A stretch of 64,000 nucleotides of DNA from Apiosordaria backusii (Eukaryota; Ascomycota; Sordariomycetes; Sordariales; Lasiosphaeriaceae), in assembly GCA_030549205.1 (NCBI GenBank), contig JAUKTV010000010.1, forward strand, positions 558,001 to 622,000, given 5' to 3'. The stretch's first letter is position 1; the number at the start of each line of letters is the position of its first letter. This document shows, piece after piece, positions 12,100 through 22,494 of the stretch. The notes below the pieces were generated by a model that saw nothing but the letters and a program-made list of their open reading frames with translations, was not told where the DNA came from and ran no database searches. The translations under genes and the position numbers were made by a program.

Positions 12100-13779
12100 T
12101 CAAAAAACATCCTCATCCTCCCAGCCTCCACCCCCAACATCGTCCTCGTCGGCCATCTCCACTTCCACTTTCGTGCCCAACGCCTCCCTCCCCTGGCGAA
12201 TCATCGCCATCAGCCTCGCATTGAAGGCATCAACCTTCATATCAGCATCCCTCTCCGCGGCCAGCTTCCTCGCTGCAAGCGCCTTGGCCTCGGCATCTAA
12301 CCTCTGGCTGGCCTTGATTTCCTCTGGGTCGACGCTCGCTGCTAACAACGAATGTCTTCTGGCAGTGGCAGAGGCGGACGAGGCCCCGCTTTGGTTGCGG
12401 CGGTGGATAGCGCTCGCTGTTGTTTTCGTAGGCGATATTGGTCGGGAGGAAGGACCGCTTCCCAGGCTTAGTCGCGGACTTTGTCGGCTGGAAGGACGGG
12501 AGGCGGAACTGGGTATCGGTAATGAGGTTGGGGAGGCGAGGGCCGCAAATGGATTGTTAGTTGCAGGTTGCACTGGCATTGGAATACGGCTAGGAGTGGG
12601 GGTGACGACGTGGGCCTGGCGGGGAGAAGCAAAGCTTGCTGGTTCGCGGGGTGGGACGAGTGGGGAGCCACCATGGGAGATCCGGAGGGGAGGTCGAACG
12701 GGGGCAGCGCGGGTTGGGGTACCGCCTGTAAACCTGGAGGAAGGGGCGCTGATGCGCCGACCGGAGCTCACGGCTGTGGAGGAATAGTATCCTGGTCGGG
12801 GAGAAGGTCGCACTATGGAGGCAGGTGTTCTCACTGGCACCGCTCTGGCATCCGAGCCAAATCGCCTTTGGTTTGTGTTAGCCGGTTCATCCACCACTAC
12901 CCAATTTTTGAGTTCGTCGTTGTTGTAGCTAACTTGCCTCCGTTTGGCGGCTGGTGGTTGAGGTGTCGAGTCCGGTGATTCAGCGTCGCGGAGCGAGTCC
13001 TGATATGGGGAAAACGGCGTATAGGAACCGACTTTTTCCTGGTCATACTCGGGGCCCTTATCCGATATCCTTTGGTCGGCAGTCATCTCCTCGTTCGGCA
13101 GAGTTGGTATGTCGTGCTCGTTGCACCATGGCTTTCCCGTAGTCTCGGTTACCGTGGTCCCGTTTGCTGTATACGCGGTTCCTCCTCCGGCCTGGAAGCC
13201 CCTGAACGCCCCCATGGTACAAAACTCCCATACTTTCCCTACCACTTCACCTATCGTACCCAGGGTAAAGATTCGCCATCCCGTCGACGTCGACGGTTGT
13301 GCATTCGGGGTCTCGTGGTGTTGCGCCGATGGCAACTCGAACTCTGAGGCAACCTTCGTCGGACCTAAAGCTCTCCTGTAGTCAACATCAGAGTAGACAC
13401 TGTCCTCCAACAGACCATTCTCAGCACCGACGGGGGCACCCATCGGTGTTGCATTGATTTGGCCTGCCAGAGTATATCTAAACTGGCGACTCTTCTCCTC
13501 TTCCCTAACATCGTGCGCGCCATCCATGTCCATGTTCCATCCCATCGGTGTCGATGACCTTGTGCTCGCTCGTTTTCGCTTGGCAGTGCCCGTGCCGGCG
13601 GCGCCGTTGCCGGCTGTGTTCGTCATGGAGATGTCGGAGTACAGGCTCCCGTAGGTCGATGTAGATGGCGAGGTGGCAGGCGGACGAAAGATGCCGGCGC
13701 TGAGTGCCTGACCGGGCTTTGGGGACGTATCAAAGTGGAAAGTGCCAGGCACATGAAATTGTGGTGAGTACGATGCCAT
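12100..13779 (-). CDS. Low-complexity nuclear-type protein of unknown function
   Basis: Single exon of 559 aa from the first ATG at 13779. Most of it is Ser/Pro/Arg-rich and predicted disordered, with a basic cluster TAKRKRAS near residue 70 that could be a nuclear signal. Two ordered-looking segments stand out. One is aromatic, Gly-rich and possibly amphipathic (GWRIFTLGTIGEVVGKVWEF, about residue 165-200). The other is a C-terminal charged helix (LDAEAKALAARKLAAERDAD then AFNARLMAMIRQGREALG), probably a coiled coil, with an acidic tail. The frame is maintained over 1.7 kb and the ordered blocks argue for a real gene. I cannot name the family. Confidence 0.75.
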   Translation of the reverse strand: MASYSPQFHVPGTFHFDTSPKPGQALSAGIFRPPATSPSTSTYGSLYSDISMTNTAGNGAAGTGTAKRKRASTRSSTPMGWNMDMDGAHDVREEEKSRQFRYTLAGQINATPMGAPVGAENGLLEDSVYSDVDYRRALGPTKVASEFELPSAQHHETPNAQPSTSTGWRIFTLGTIGEVVGKVWEFCTMGAFRGFQAGGGTAYTANGTTVTETTGKPWCNEHDIPTLPNEEMTADQRISDKGPEYDQEKVGSYTPFSPYQDSLRDAESPDSTPQPPAAKRRQVSYNNDELKNWVVVDEPANTNQRRFGSDARAVPVRTPASIVRPSPRPGYYSSTAVSSGRRISAPSSRFTGGTPTRAAPVRPPLRISHGGSPLVPPREPASFASPRQAHVVTPTPSRIPMPVQPATNNPFAALASPTSLPIPSSASRPSSRQSPRLSLGSGPSSRPISPTKTTASAIHRRNQSGASSASATARRHSLLAASVDPEEIKASQRLDAEAKALAARKLAAERDADMKVDAFNARLMAMIRQGREALGTKVEVEMADEDDVGGGGWEDEDVF

Positions 13780-15043
13780 GGGGGGCAACTGAGCGGGGTT
13801 GGAATGTGTGCCTTGAATCGCGATAGGTATCGATGCCCGACTGCTCCAGCGCAGAGCTCAACAGCTCAATGATGCGAATCAGGCCTTCAAATGGTTCGTT
13901 GTCGACTGTGACAGGGCTGGCGGGATGCTCGCAAACTGTTGATTCGCAGATTCTCAGTCGCGGGGGATGGCGTGCATCTCAGCAGGTGCACATCGTCCAG
14001 CTGTAATCGCTATTCGTTCTTCTCGCTGAACTGTCGTCTTGACCACCTGGTGTCCACGGTATCTTTCTCTTCCAGGAACCGGGTAACCGTCTGGTCGGGA
14101 CTGAAGGGGCTGGTCTCGTGGTCTCGCTGTGAGTTGTCGACAAAGTGGGGTTGTTGAGCTGGCGGAGCTTGTCTAACAACCAACCAGACAGCGAGGGCTG
14201 CGAACTGGTGAGGGCCTGTGCAGTGACAGCTTCACCGCCAAACCTCAGCTTCCGTCCCCTATTCTTGCGATTGCTGTCGCACGAAAGCCGTTGACTTGTC
14301 GTGGGTGCTCTGACGCAACCGTTCAACGCCGGGGAGGAAAACTGGGAGTAGTCTTCGGCTATCGGATGGAAATCGAAGTGTCTTTTGCGTCTTCAATCAC
14401 CGAGAGAACCGTTTCCAATTGTTTTTGTTAAAGTTATTTGGTCGGTCGAATGCGCCAAGCGCCAAATATTCACCGCCTGGAATATAATCCTGGGCACGAA
14501 GTGGGGTGACGTAGCGGCGGTTATGCGTTAGGGCCGTCCTGACAGTTCTTGGTCAGGAACCAAGCGCAAAGCCAAAATTGTGAGTGACATACTTGACGGA
14601 GGATGTTAAAGTGTCAAATATGGTCAGGACATCAACGGCCGGTTGAAGTTGATGGAAGCTTTGGGATATCGACCTGTAGAGGTGTAGTTGTCTTGCTACC
14701 AGGTATGGGATGCCGCACGACAGCCGACTGTGGTTGCTGTGGCAAAGAGGGGCCGTTAAAACAACGTGGGGTTTGGAACAACACACCAATGCACCGAAGG
14801 CGGTTGGAAATTGGGAGAATTTGAACACTGCATGCAATCGGGGGACCCCGCCCCCACTATAAATCCGGGGTCTTCACCATCAAATGCATATCATACAGAA
14901 AATAGCAATAATCATTCCTCTCTAAACCTCGCGGCAGGTAGGTATAGTCTCATCATTCCATGCAAAACCCCAATTGCTCCGCGCGGAAACCCTGTTCATG
15001 AAAAGCAGAAATCATCATCGCATCATAACCCAGGCCTCGACGT
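13780..15043. other. Intergenic region
   Basis: Upstream region of the disordered-protein gene and 3' flank of the HD-domain gene. No coding, RNA or repeat feature could be supported. Confidence 0.5.
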
Positions 15044-15994
15044 CTACTCCTTGTTGTAGTACTCGTCTTGCATGGCCTTCTTCTGAGCAGAGACTCCAGA
15101 TTCCTCACCTCTGTCGCCTCGGACGTGTTCGTGTCCCACCCAGTACGCGTTCCACTCTTTGAAAAGGTCGTCGGCCCAGGCCTGAATCTCGGGTAGCACG
15201 ATCCTAGTCTTGACATACGCGAATTCGCCCAAGTCCAGCTTGTGGTCACCACGCTTCTCATATTCCACCATCTGCAAGAGGAGCTCCATCTTGTCAATGT
15301 CGTGCACGTAGTGGCTCTCCAGCGTCTTAGAGTCCTCATACTCCTGCCAGATGGCCCGGATCTCCTCGCCCACTCTCCCACCGTCCACCTTGCCTAGCAA
15401 CCCCTTGGTAATGTAATCCATGGTTGTGGCTTCCCGGCGGCTCTTCTCTGGCTTGGGGACTCCGTCCACGGGTGTGATATCGCCAACGATCGATTCGGCC
15501 ATGTCGTGGATCAGGCACATCTTCATGCACTTCGCCATATCGAGTTTGCTAGCCAATGATGGTGGTGCGAGCATGCTAATCATGGACATGCGGTACATGT
15601 GGTCGGAGATAGATTCGCCCCTACAGAAACAGAATGTTAGCAGTGGAATTCGCCAAAGTCAATCGTCAGTGGGAAAATGAACCTGTTGATCCCAAATCGC
15701 CGCCATCCCTCGCGTTTGTTCGTCTTGAGCTTCTCAAGAATGTGGAAGTAGGCTAGCGGTGACGTTGTGCCCTCGGTAGGCTTTCCGCCGGGAAGCGCAT
15801 CGAGCACCTTGTCTACAGTCCATTGGCCCTCGACTTGTGGGAGTTGTACCAGGCCGACGTCTGTCCGGTTCAGAGATAAGCATTTGCGTTGCAATTGCAG
15901 TAATTGCGGAATCTTGAAACATACCTGGGACCGCATCATGCCCGTTTGCGGACACGCCATTCGTGCCGTTCTCTTTGGCGCTGGGAGACATCAT
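15044..15994 (-). CDS. HD-domain 5'-deoxynucleotidase (HDDC2/YfbR-like)
   Basis: Probable deoxynucleoside 5'-monophosphatase of the HDDC2 (yeast Ygk1/Ybr242w) family, acting in nucleotide turnover. Exons 15994-15925, 15860-15683 and 15620-15044 give 274 aa. Intron 1 uses GTATGT...ACAG; intron 2 (62 nt) needs an unusual donor GTTCAT but joins WRRFGINR to ESISDHMYRMS exactly as the family requires. The HD metal site is visible: GESISDHMYRM (first His), CLIHDMAESIVGDITP (the HD pair), and HVHDIDKMELLLQ (distal Asp, read as HYVHDIDKMELLLQ). Length matches the family with a short N-terminal extension. The 5' end faces the GMC oxidoreductase 3' end, separated by about 900 bp. Confidence 0.9.
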
Positions 15995-16900
15995 CTCTGG
16001 CCTGGCGTGTGTAAGGGACTCGGAAAGATGCGATGACGAAAGTGGCAGAAGGATCAGAGATGGTCGTTAAGCGTGAACGGTGAGGGCGTCGGCGGCAAAA
16101 GAAAGAGACAAAAGTCAGAGGTAGGGACTTCGATGCGAAATCTCTGCTGTCGCAAAACAGCAGCACTGGGTATGTTTATACCTTGTCGCTGGAGAGGAAA
16201 CAAAGAAAAGCTGGCAGCAAACAAGAGTCAGATGAAACCCCAGATCTGGGTGCAACTGTGGAGCCCTACACCGCTGGGGTGGCCGGCATTTCATCAAGGT
16301 CCCCACGTCAGCGGGCGATGGCTTCTGAAAGGCAAGGACCTACTACACTACCAACAACGGGCCATGCCGGCGGTGCCTGGGAGAGGCACGGAACCGGCTC
16401 GGGCCCCGGAAGATGGGCGGGATTGGATGGAGATCTCAGCACCCTTTTGGTGGTTGCAGCTTGTGTGATGTCACCACCGCGACCAGCCTGGGACTTTTTG
16501 GAGGTGGATTCCACAACCTCCTGCAGACTGCCATATTCTCCGAATCGCACAACTCACATGTGTCTCTTCTTCTTTTCTTCTCCATTTGATTGAAATCACT
16601 CAAGCAAACTTCCTCTACTCCATACACAACTGCAGAAATGAGTCAACCCTCGATCTTGAGTCACATTCGGTGTGGGCAGCGGCATTTGCAGCCGATGTTC
16701 AAGTCACCCTCACCCTCCAGTCGGTCCGTAACCCAGTTGGCAGCCGAGACCTGCCTCTCCGGCCACAGAAACTCTTCGGCACCGCTTACAAACACTTTCA
16801 AGATGTCTCGTATATGATTCTCTTACATGGCTATCTGCAGAATCTTACTCAACTCTCAATCTCCCGGCCGAAAGGCTCGTCGAGCCCCACAGGCCAACCA
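15995..16900. other. Intergenic region
   Basis: Promoter side of the HD-domain gene and downstream of the GMC gene. Plus-strand frames of 130-200 codons occur, partly across the GMC 3' end, but have no domain motifs and are treated as chance. Confidence 0.45.
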
Positions 16901-18861
16901 TCACTGGCCTCGAAGCCCAGCATCCTCCAAGATCATGTCCGCGCCCTTCTCACCGATGGCATAAACTGTCGCCTGCAAGTGCGCGCTGATATGCAGAGGC
17001 ATCACACTTGCGTCAATCACCCTCAAGCCATTGACGCCGTACACCTTGAGCCGCTCATCCACCACACCGCCCGCCTTTCTAACCCGGCCGCCCATGGCAC
17101 ATGTCCCGGTCGGATGCCAATCTGTGATGGTGTTCTCAACTATCCAACTCCTCAAGTCCTCGTCACTGACCACATCTGAGGATGGAGAGGCGGGACCGGG
17201 TATGATATTCTTTAGTGGCTTGGTGGAGCATATCTTCTGCGCAAACTTCGCGCCATGCAGCATGATCTCAAGGTCGAGCTCTCCGTGCGGACCGGCGTAG
17301 TACTGAGGATCAATCTCTGGCTGTTGGTGCGCAGTGGGCGGGCGGCCATCAGTGTTTGGGCCAGTGTCGGGTGCGATGTGGATAGATCCTCTTGAAAAAG
17401 GATACTGCAGAACCAACAGCAGGGAGCAGTATCGTTCGCCGTCAGAGTCTGGTGTAAACGATGGATTCCAGTTACCGAGGTCAAAGACAAATTCGACCTG
17501 GCCAAGCTGCTTGTCGTTGCTGAACCTTCTGGAGAGGATAGACGCTTGTTCTGGACCGAAATGCTCCAACTGCTGGGACTTGGATGCCAGCGTGGCCAAC
17601 TCCTCCTTGGGAGCCAACTTGGAGACTGGAAGATAACACATCGAGCATGGAAGGACGGTCAAACGACCAGATTTTTCCCTCTGATACTGTTCATATGCGG
17701 CAGCTGCGATTTCTTCATCAAACAAATCGTCGGGGTGAGGCAGCTTTGGGTCTACTTGAAAGACCATGGGCAGCACTAACAACTATCAACATCCCTAGGG
17801 AGACGAACAGGCGCAGTCTGTAAGAGGCAAACTTACTGATATGCTCTTGAAGATTTTCTCCGACGTTTGGACTCTCCACTTTCAACAGTATGCCCGCAGC
17901 ACCGAGAATATCAGGCCGGCCCACACCGGACAGCTCCAACAACTGTGGTGACTGGACACTACCGGCGGACAGAATGACTTCTCTTGCAGCTGAAGCAACA
18001 TACGTTCTTCCGTAATGACTGAAACGCACACCAGTAGCTGTCCATTCCCCTTCACCGCCATCTTTCTTCAGAATCACCTCTTCAACCAACGCTTCTGTGA
18101 GAATATGCAAGTTCTTGGGTGGTGATAAGCAGTAATGAGCTGCGTAGGACCTTGTGGCTGTCTCTGGGTTGACTGCAACAATGGTCGTCCAAACACCCAC
18201 ATTTGATCCGTTCAGGTGAGCTGGGTTGGACTCAACGCCAACTTCGTTGAAGGCGGCATGCCAGAGTGCGTGTGACGGGGAGAAGTCTCGGGTGTACGAG
18301 ACGTTGATGGGACCATCTTCTCCGAGAATGCTGTTGGGTTTGTTGTAGGAGGCTTGGTGGTTGTCTTTGAACTCTGGTGGAGGGGGGTGGAAGCGCTCTG
18401 ACTTTTTGAAATATGGGCTGCCCTTGCGTCAGCTCGAAGCCGTCTTTTCCTCGAGCACGGGGGACTTACAGGAGAGAATCCCATCCCCAGCCAGCATTCC
18501 CCAGCTCCTCCCAGGCATCATAATCCTCTTTGCTACCACGATTCCAAGTCATGTAATTCAACGCACTCGAGCCTCCCAAGATCTTTCCCCGATTCCATGG
18601 TAGCGTTCGTCCGCCCAGGCCAGGTTGGGGAGTGGTTTTGAAATGCCAGTCATAGGGTCCTCCCAATGCTCGACCGGAATAAGCCGGTATGTCGATGTTA
18701 TCATCGCCATATCCGCTCTTCCCTGCTTCAAGGACTCCAACTGTGAGTGTAGGGATCTCGGCTAGACGAGAGGCGACTGCGAGACCGGCTGTTCCTCCTC
18801 CGACTACGATGTAGTCAAATTCGGTTTCGGCGAATTCTTTGGCGTCAATCAAAGTCGCCAT
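16901..18861 (-). CDS. GMC (glucose-methanol-choline) family FAD oxidoreductase
   Basis: FAD-dependent alcohol/aryl-alcohol-type oxidase or dehydrogenase (CAZy AA3-like). Exons 18861-18470, 18417-17837 and 17775-16901 join in frame (phases 2 and 1) to 615 aa. Introns are 52 and 61 nt; the second ends TTGTTAG. The FAD Rossmann motif FDYIVVGGGTAGLAVASRL is at residue 15. GMC signature 1 is around GKILGGSSALNYMTWNRG and signature 2 is GSVQSPQLLELSGVG. The catalytic His is in DWHPTGTCAMGG, with the second polar partner region HISAHLQATVYAIGEKGADM near the C terminus. No signal peptide is seen, so it is probably intracellular; the substrate cannot be told. Length is normal and nothing is broken. 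Confidence 0.93.
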
Positions 18862-19704
18862 CTTTCTTCGGATGCCGGTTGATGTCCACTCGCCACGATT
18901 CAGCAGACGTCAAAGGGGTGGTGTGGTACGAACCTTGGAGAAGACACGGAGCTTCAAGGCTGTGAGATCTCTCGGTTCCCTTTTCTCACCCCGGAATATC
19001 TCAGCCGGATTTTACAAACGGCCCAAGCTCGACGATTGCGTACCTAGAGTCAAAGTCCTCGGCATTGGGTCACTATTCCCAGACACCTCACTCATGTCCC
19101 ACAAAAAGACCACCCGCGGTCCATCCCACCCAACATGTCACATCAGCTCTGCAGACATGCGGGGTAATCCTTCTTCATCCGACATGGCTCTGCAAATAGT
19201 TGAGCGGAGTGGCTTGCGGCTGATGACCCTGTAAGAAATGCCGGTGATGAGTCCTGACCAAGGCCGGCTAGACCTGATATGCCGCGGTGCTAACGCGATA
19301 TGACTGTAGTGGTGGTTACACAGAGTTACACGAGTTACACAAGGGTTGGCTTTGCAGTCTACAATCGGTTGATTTCTCGTCGTGGCTGTTCAATCACATC
19401 AGAGAGTAGAACCAACAGCATGGAACTGATATGCAGGGTATGGCGCCGGCCTGAGATACCCCGCTCGGGGATGCGATGGATTGGGAGTGGCGACGGCTTA
19501 CAGGTTGTGGTGCCTGCTACCGTATGGTGATGGGATTGGAGGGTTGGCATCACACATTTGGACTTCGCATCTCACCGCCAGGGGAAGCAAGGGCTGGATG
19601 GTGTTAATAAGGTCGTATCGTCCGGCTTACCTTCCCATCATCACGCCTTCTCAGCTTTCAGCCATTGATCTACCTTGGCTGGATGGGTATGCGTCCCAGC
19701 CAAA
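18862..19704. other. Divergent promoter region of GMC gene and NCS1 permease
   Basis: 843 bp between the divergent starts of the GMC oxidoreductase (-) and the permease (+). No ORF with recognisable motif. No regulatory site could be named with confidence. Confidence 0.5.
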
Positions 19705-21356
19705 ATGGCCACCCCCGACCTTGAGAAACAGGCAGCTGCCACCACCACAACAGATGTCGAAAAACAAGCCGCCACAACAACAACAACAGCACCAGATCCC
19801 ACAACCAAATCCCTCTCCTCCTCCGACTCCCACAATGAGCCCTCCATCAAAGTCCCCCCCTTCCTAGTGAAAATCAACAACACCCTCGAATCCCTCTCCG
19901 GCTTCGAATCCCGCGGCATAACCCGCGTTCCCCCCTCCGAGCGGCAACCCCCCTCCCTCCAAGCCGACGCCCAAGTATTCCTCCTCTGGTTCGGCGCCAA
20001 CATCTCCGTCAACAACCTAGCCGTTGCCTTGCTCGGGCCTTTAGTCTTCCAGCTTGGGTTTGTCGACAGCGCATGGTGCGCGGTGGTGGGAGCGCTGCTG
20101 GGGAGCTGCTCGACGGCGTATATGAGCATCTGGGGCCCCGCAAGCGGGAACAGGACGATGGTGGTTGCGAGGTTCTTCATGGGGTACTGGCCGAGCAAGC
20201 TGCCGACGGCGTTGAATATTGTTTTGATGGTTGGGTATATTACACTGAGTTTTATCATTGCTGGGCAGATGCTTAGTGCGGTGAGTGGAGGGGGGTTGAC
20301 GATTGTGGTTGGGATTGTTGTGAGTGCGGTGGTTTGCTGGGTTGTGGCGATGTTTGGGATGAGGGTTTTTCATTTTTATGAGAGGTGAGTCTTTATCCTT
20401 GTTTTTCCAAGGGGCGAGCGGGCGTGTCACTGATATGAGACAGGTTTGCGTTGATACCCCAGATATTGGTGCTTTTCGCTCTCATCGGCTGCGCAGGACC
20501 ATACTTTGACACCTCGATTCAATCGCAGGGGGACGCGACGGCCATTGCTGCCAACAGGTTGTCTTTCTTGAGCTTGTGCTTATATGTGCCAAATTCGTGG
20601 GCGGCTGCGGCGAGTGATTATTATGTCTACTACCCCGAGAACACGCGCAAGAGAAAGATCTTTTGCTTGACGTTGTTTGGACTCTGGACATCGTTTAGTT
20701 TGGTTTATATGATTGGTATTGGCCTCGCGACAGGCGTAGCGCAGCACACATCCTGGGCCGAGGCCAATGCTATCTCTACCGGGGCACTCATCGTTGCTGG
20801 ATTTGAACCACTGAAAGGCTTCGGGCTTTTCTGCTCAGTGATAGTCGCCTTGGGGATCATCGCCAACAGCATCCCCGGGTGCTACTCCGGAGCATTGGGC
20901 TTTCAAGTTCTGGGAAGGCACTTCAAAGTTGTGCCGAGGTGGGTGTGGACTACCACGATCATCACCCTGCAGATGGTGCTCGCGCTGGCGGGGAGGGAGC
21001 ACTTGTTTGTGCTGTTCCAGAACTTCCTCGCGCTGATGGGGTACTGGGTCGAGTTTATGATTTTGATCTTTGTGCTGGAGCATGTGCTTTTCAGGAGGGG
21101 GGCGAGAGGGTTTGACTGGGCGAGGTGGGAGGATAAGAGGTACTTGCCGGTTGGGTGGGCGGCGCTGGTGGCTTTTTTGCTGGGGTGGGTTGGGGCGGTT
21201 TTAGGGATGTATCAGATTTGGTATACGGGGCCGTTGGCGGTGTTGGCGGGAGGGAGTGCAGGGGGTTGTGATGTTGGTGTTTGGATTGGGTGCGGGTTTG
21301 CTTTGGTGAGCTTTCCGCCGTTGAGGTGGTTGGAGTTGAGGGTTATTGGACGGTAA
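19705..21356 (+). CDS. NCS1-family purine/cytosine (nucleobase/vitamin) permease
   Basis: Proton-coupled uptake transporter of the NCS1 family, fungal Fcy type (cytosine, purines or related compounds). Exons 19705-20384 and 20444-21356 give 530 aa; the 59-nt intron starts GTGAGT and ends GACAG, phase 2. The first ATG is at 19705. The cytosolic N tail contains a Thr-rich duplication (two copies of a KQAA-plus-Thr-run unit). About 12 hydrophobic segments follow, beginning QVFLLWFGANISVNNLAVAL, the conserved TM1 of the family, with AYMSIWGPASGNRTMVVARF (TM2-3 loop) and YFDTSIQSQGDATAIAANRL after the intron. Family context is uptake of nucleobases as nitrogen sources. The specific substrate cannot be assigned. 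Confidence 0.92.
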
Positions 21357-21456
21357 AGGGGTGAAAGGGGGGGTGGTTGCCGGCTGGGAGAAGAAAAACG
21401 TGAATGATAACGCGAACGCGGGCAACAAAAAATAACTTCAGTCGGAAGCCATCCTA

Positions 21457-21547
21457 TCGGGTATGGTGTAGCGGTAACATCGTTGACTCTCACTTCTCAG
21501 AAGTGTCTGTTCTCTCAACAGCCCCGGGTTCGACTCCCGGTATCCGA
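21457..21547 (+). tRNA. tRNA-Glu (CTC) with 21-nt intron
   Basis: Acceptor stem TCGGGTA (21457) pairs with TATCCGA (21541-21547, one G-T). The D arm is GTGT...ACAT. The anticodon stem GTTGA pairs with TCAAC. The T arm CCGGG-TTCGACT-CCCGG holds the B box GGTTCGACTCC. The anticodon loop reads CT-CTC-A, then an insert at 21493-21513, then C; this is the normal intron position after base 37. Anticodon CTC is at 21489-21491. It lies 100 bp after the NCS1 permease. Confidence 0.88.
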
Positions 21548-22494
21548 GTCTCACTATTTTTGCATTTTTGCCCACCTCTCTCTCGTGCTGCTCCCACTTC
21601 TTTCAAGTATCACTCGGCTATTTTTGCTAGTTCCGCAAAAACCGCTTGTTTGAGGCTCAAACCGTTGAAGATGTTGCTGAACTGATCAAGATTAAGATCA
21701 GGTGAAAAGTCAATGGCGCGATAAGGGTTGGGGTTATGCCATCAATGACTTTACACCGGCTTCAACCACTTGAGCCTCTCCCGCCAGACATTTAACGTTC
21801 AGCCAAAACACATCACACCATTTTCGGAGAGCTATCGCCTTATTAAACAACAAATCAACAGTCTCTTTTGTGGTCGACATCAACGCCGCCAGATAAACAT
21901 GCTCAACATGACGGCGCTCTTGCACCACAAAAGTGGGTCCTTATCCTGGCATAATCGCGACATCCTGTTGCGTGCGGGGTCCACCACCGCCATTTCACTT
22001 TCCCGTCACCTTCAATCCTCTTGAACTTTGGCAATCTGACACGCGCCCTGCAAGATGTTTTTGGCTCTCGCACCAGGGCAGCATTCTGCCGCGCAGTATC
22101 CGATCAAGCATAGCTATTGCTATCTACCGAGGTGAAGACGCGCTCCCAGCTGGGCCATTGAGTTCGTAGATCGGCCACGCACGTCGGAGCACGTTCGTTT
22201 CAAGCAAGCACTTCGAGAAGACCCATCTGTGACAACCACATCCGGCGTCCACCAACACCCCAATTCTTCCTAGAACATTAGGCAGGGCCTGTCACTCATT
22301 CATCAGTCATTCCCGCCAGAGATACCCGTCTGGCCACACGCCCAGCAGCATCACTGCCTTCAACAGTGTTGCACCCTCACTGCCTTCAACAGTGTTGCAC
22401 CCTCACCGGATATTCCTTTACGCCTGCCGTCATATCAACGCGACCTAATAAAGCCCCTCAAAGTCTCGGAACGATCCAAAGGTCACCTCGCAAA
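21548..22494. other. Intergenic region upstream of amino-acid permease
   Basis: No gene recognised between the tRNA and the permease ATG. It holds the 26-bp tandem duplication listed separately. Confidence 0.5.
22351..22402 (+). repeat. Perfect 26-bp tandem duplication in permease 5' region
   Basis: The 26-bp unit beginning TCACTGCCTTCAACAGTG occurs twice back to back (22351-22376 and 22377-22402) without mismatch, followed by TCACC. Each unit contains the near-palindrome CAACAGTGTTG. It ends 92 bp before the permease ATG, so it is in the promoter or 5' leader. Confidence 0.85.

Noticed and set aside
11613..12224. 203-codon plus-strand frame
   Set aside because: Overlaps the 3' end of the disordered-protein gene and has no conserved content.
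16586..17179. 197-codon plus-strand frame over the GMC 3' end
   Set aside because: Lies partly antisense to the well-supported GMC C terminus; translation is featureless.
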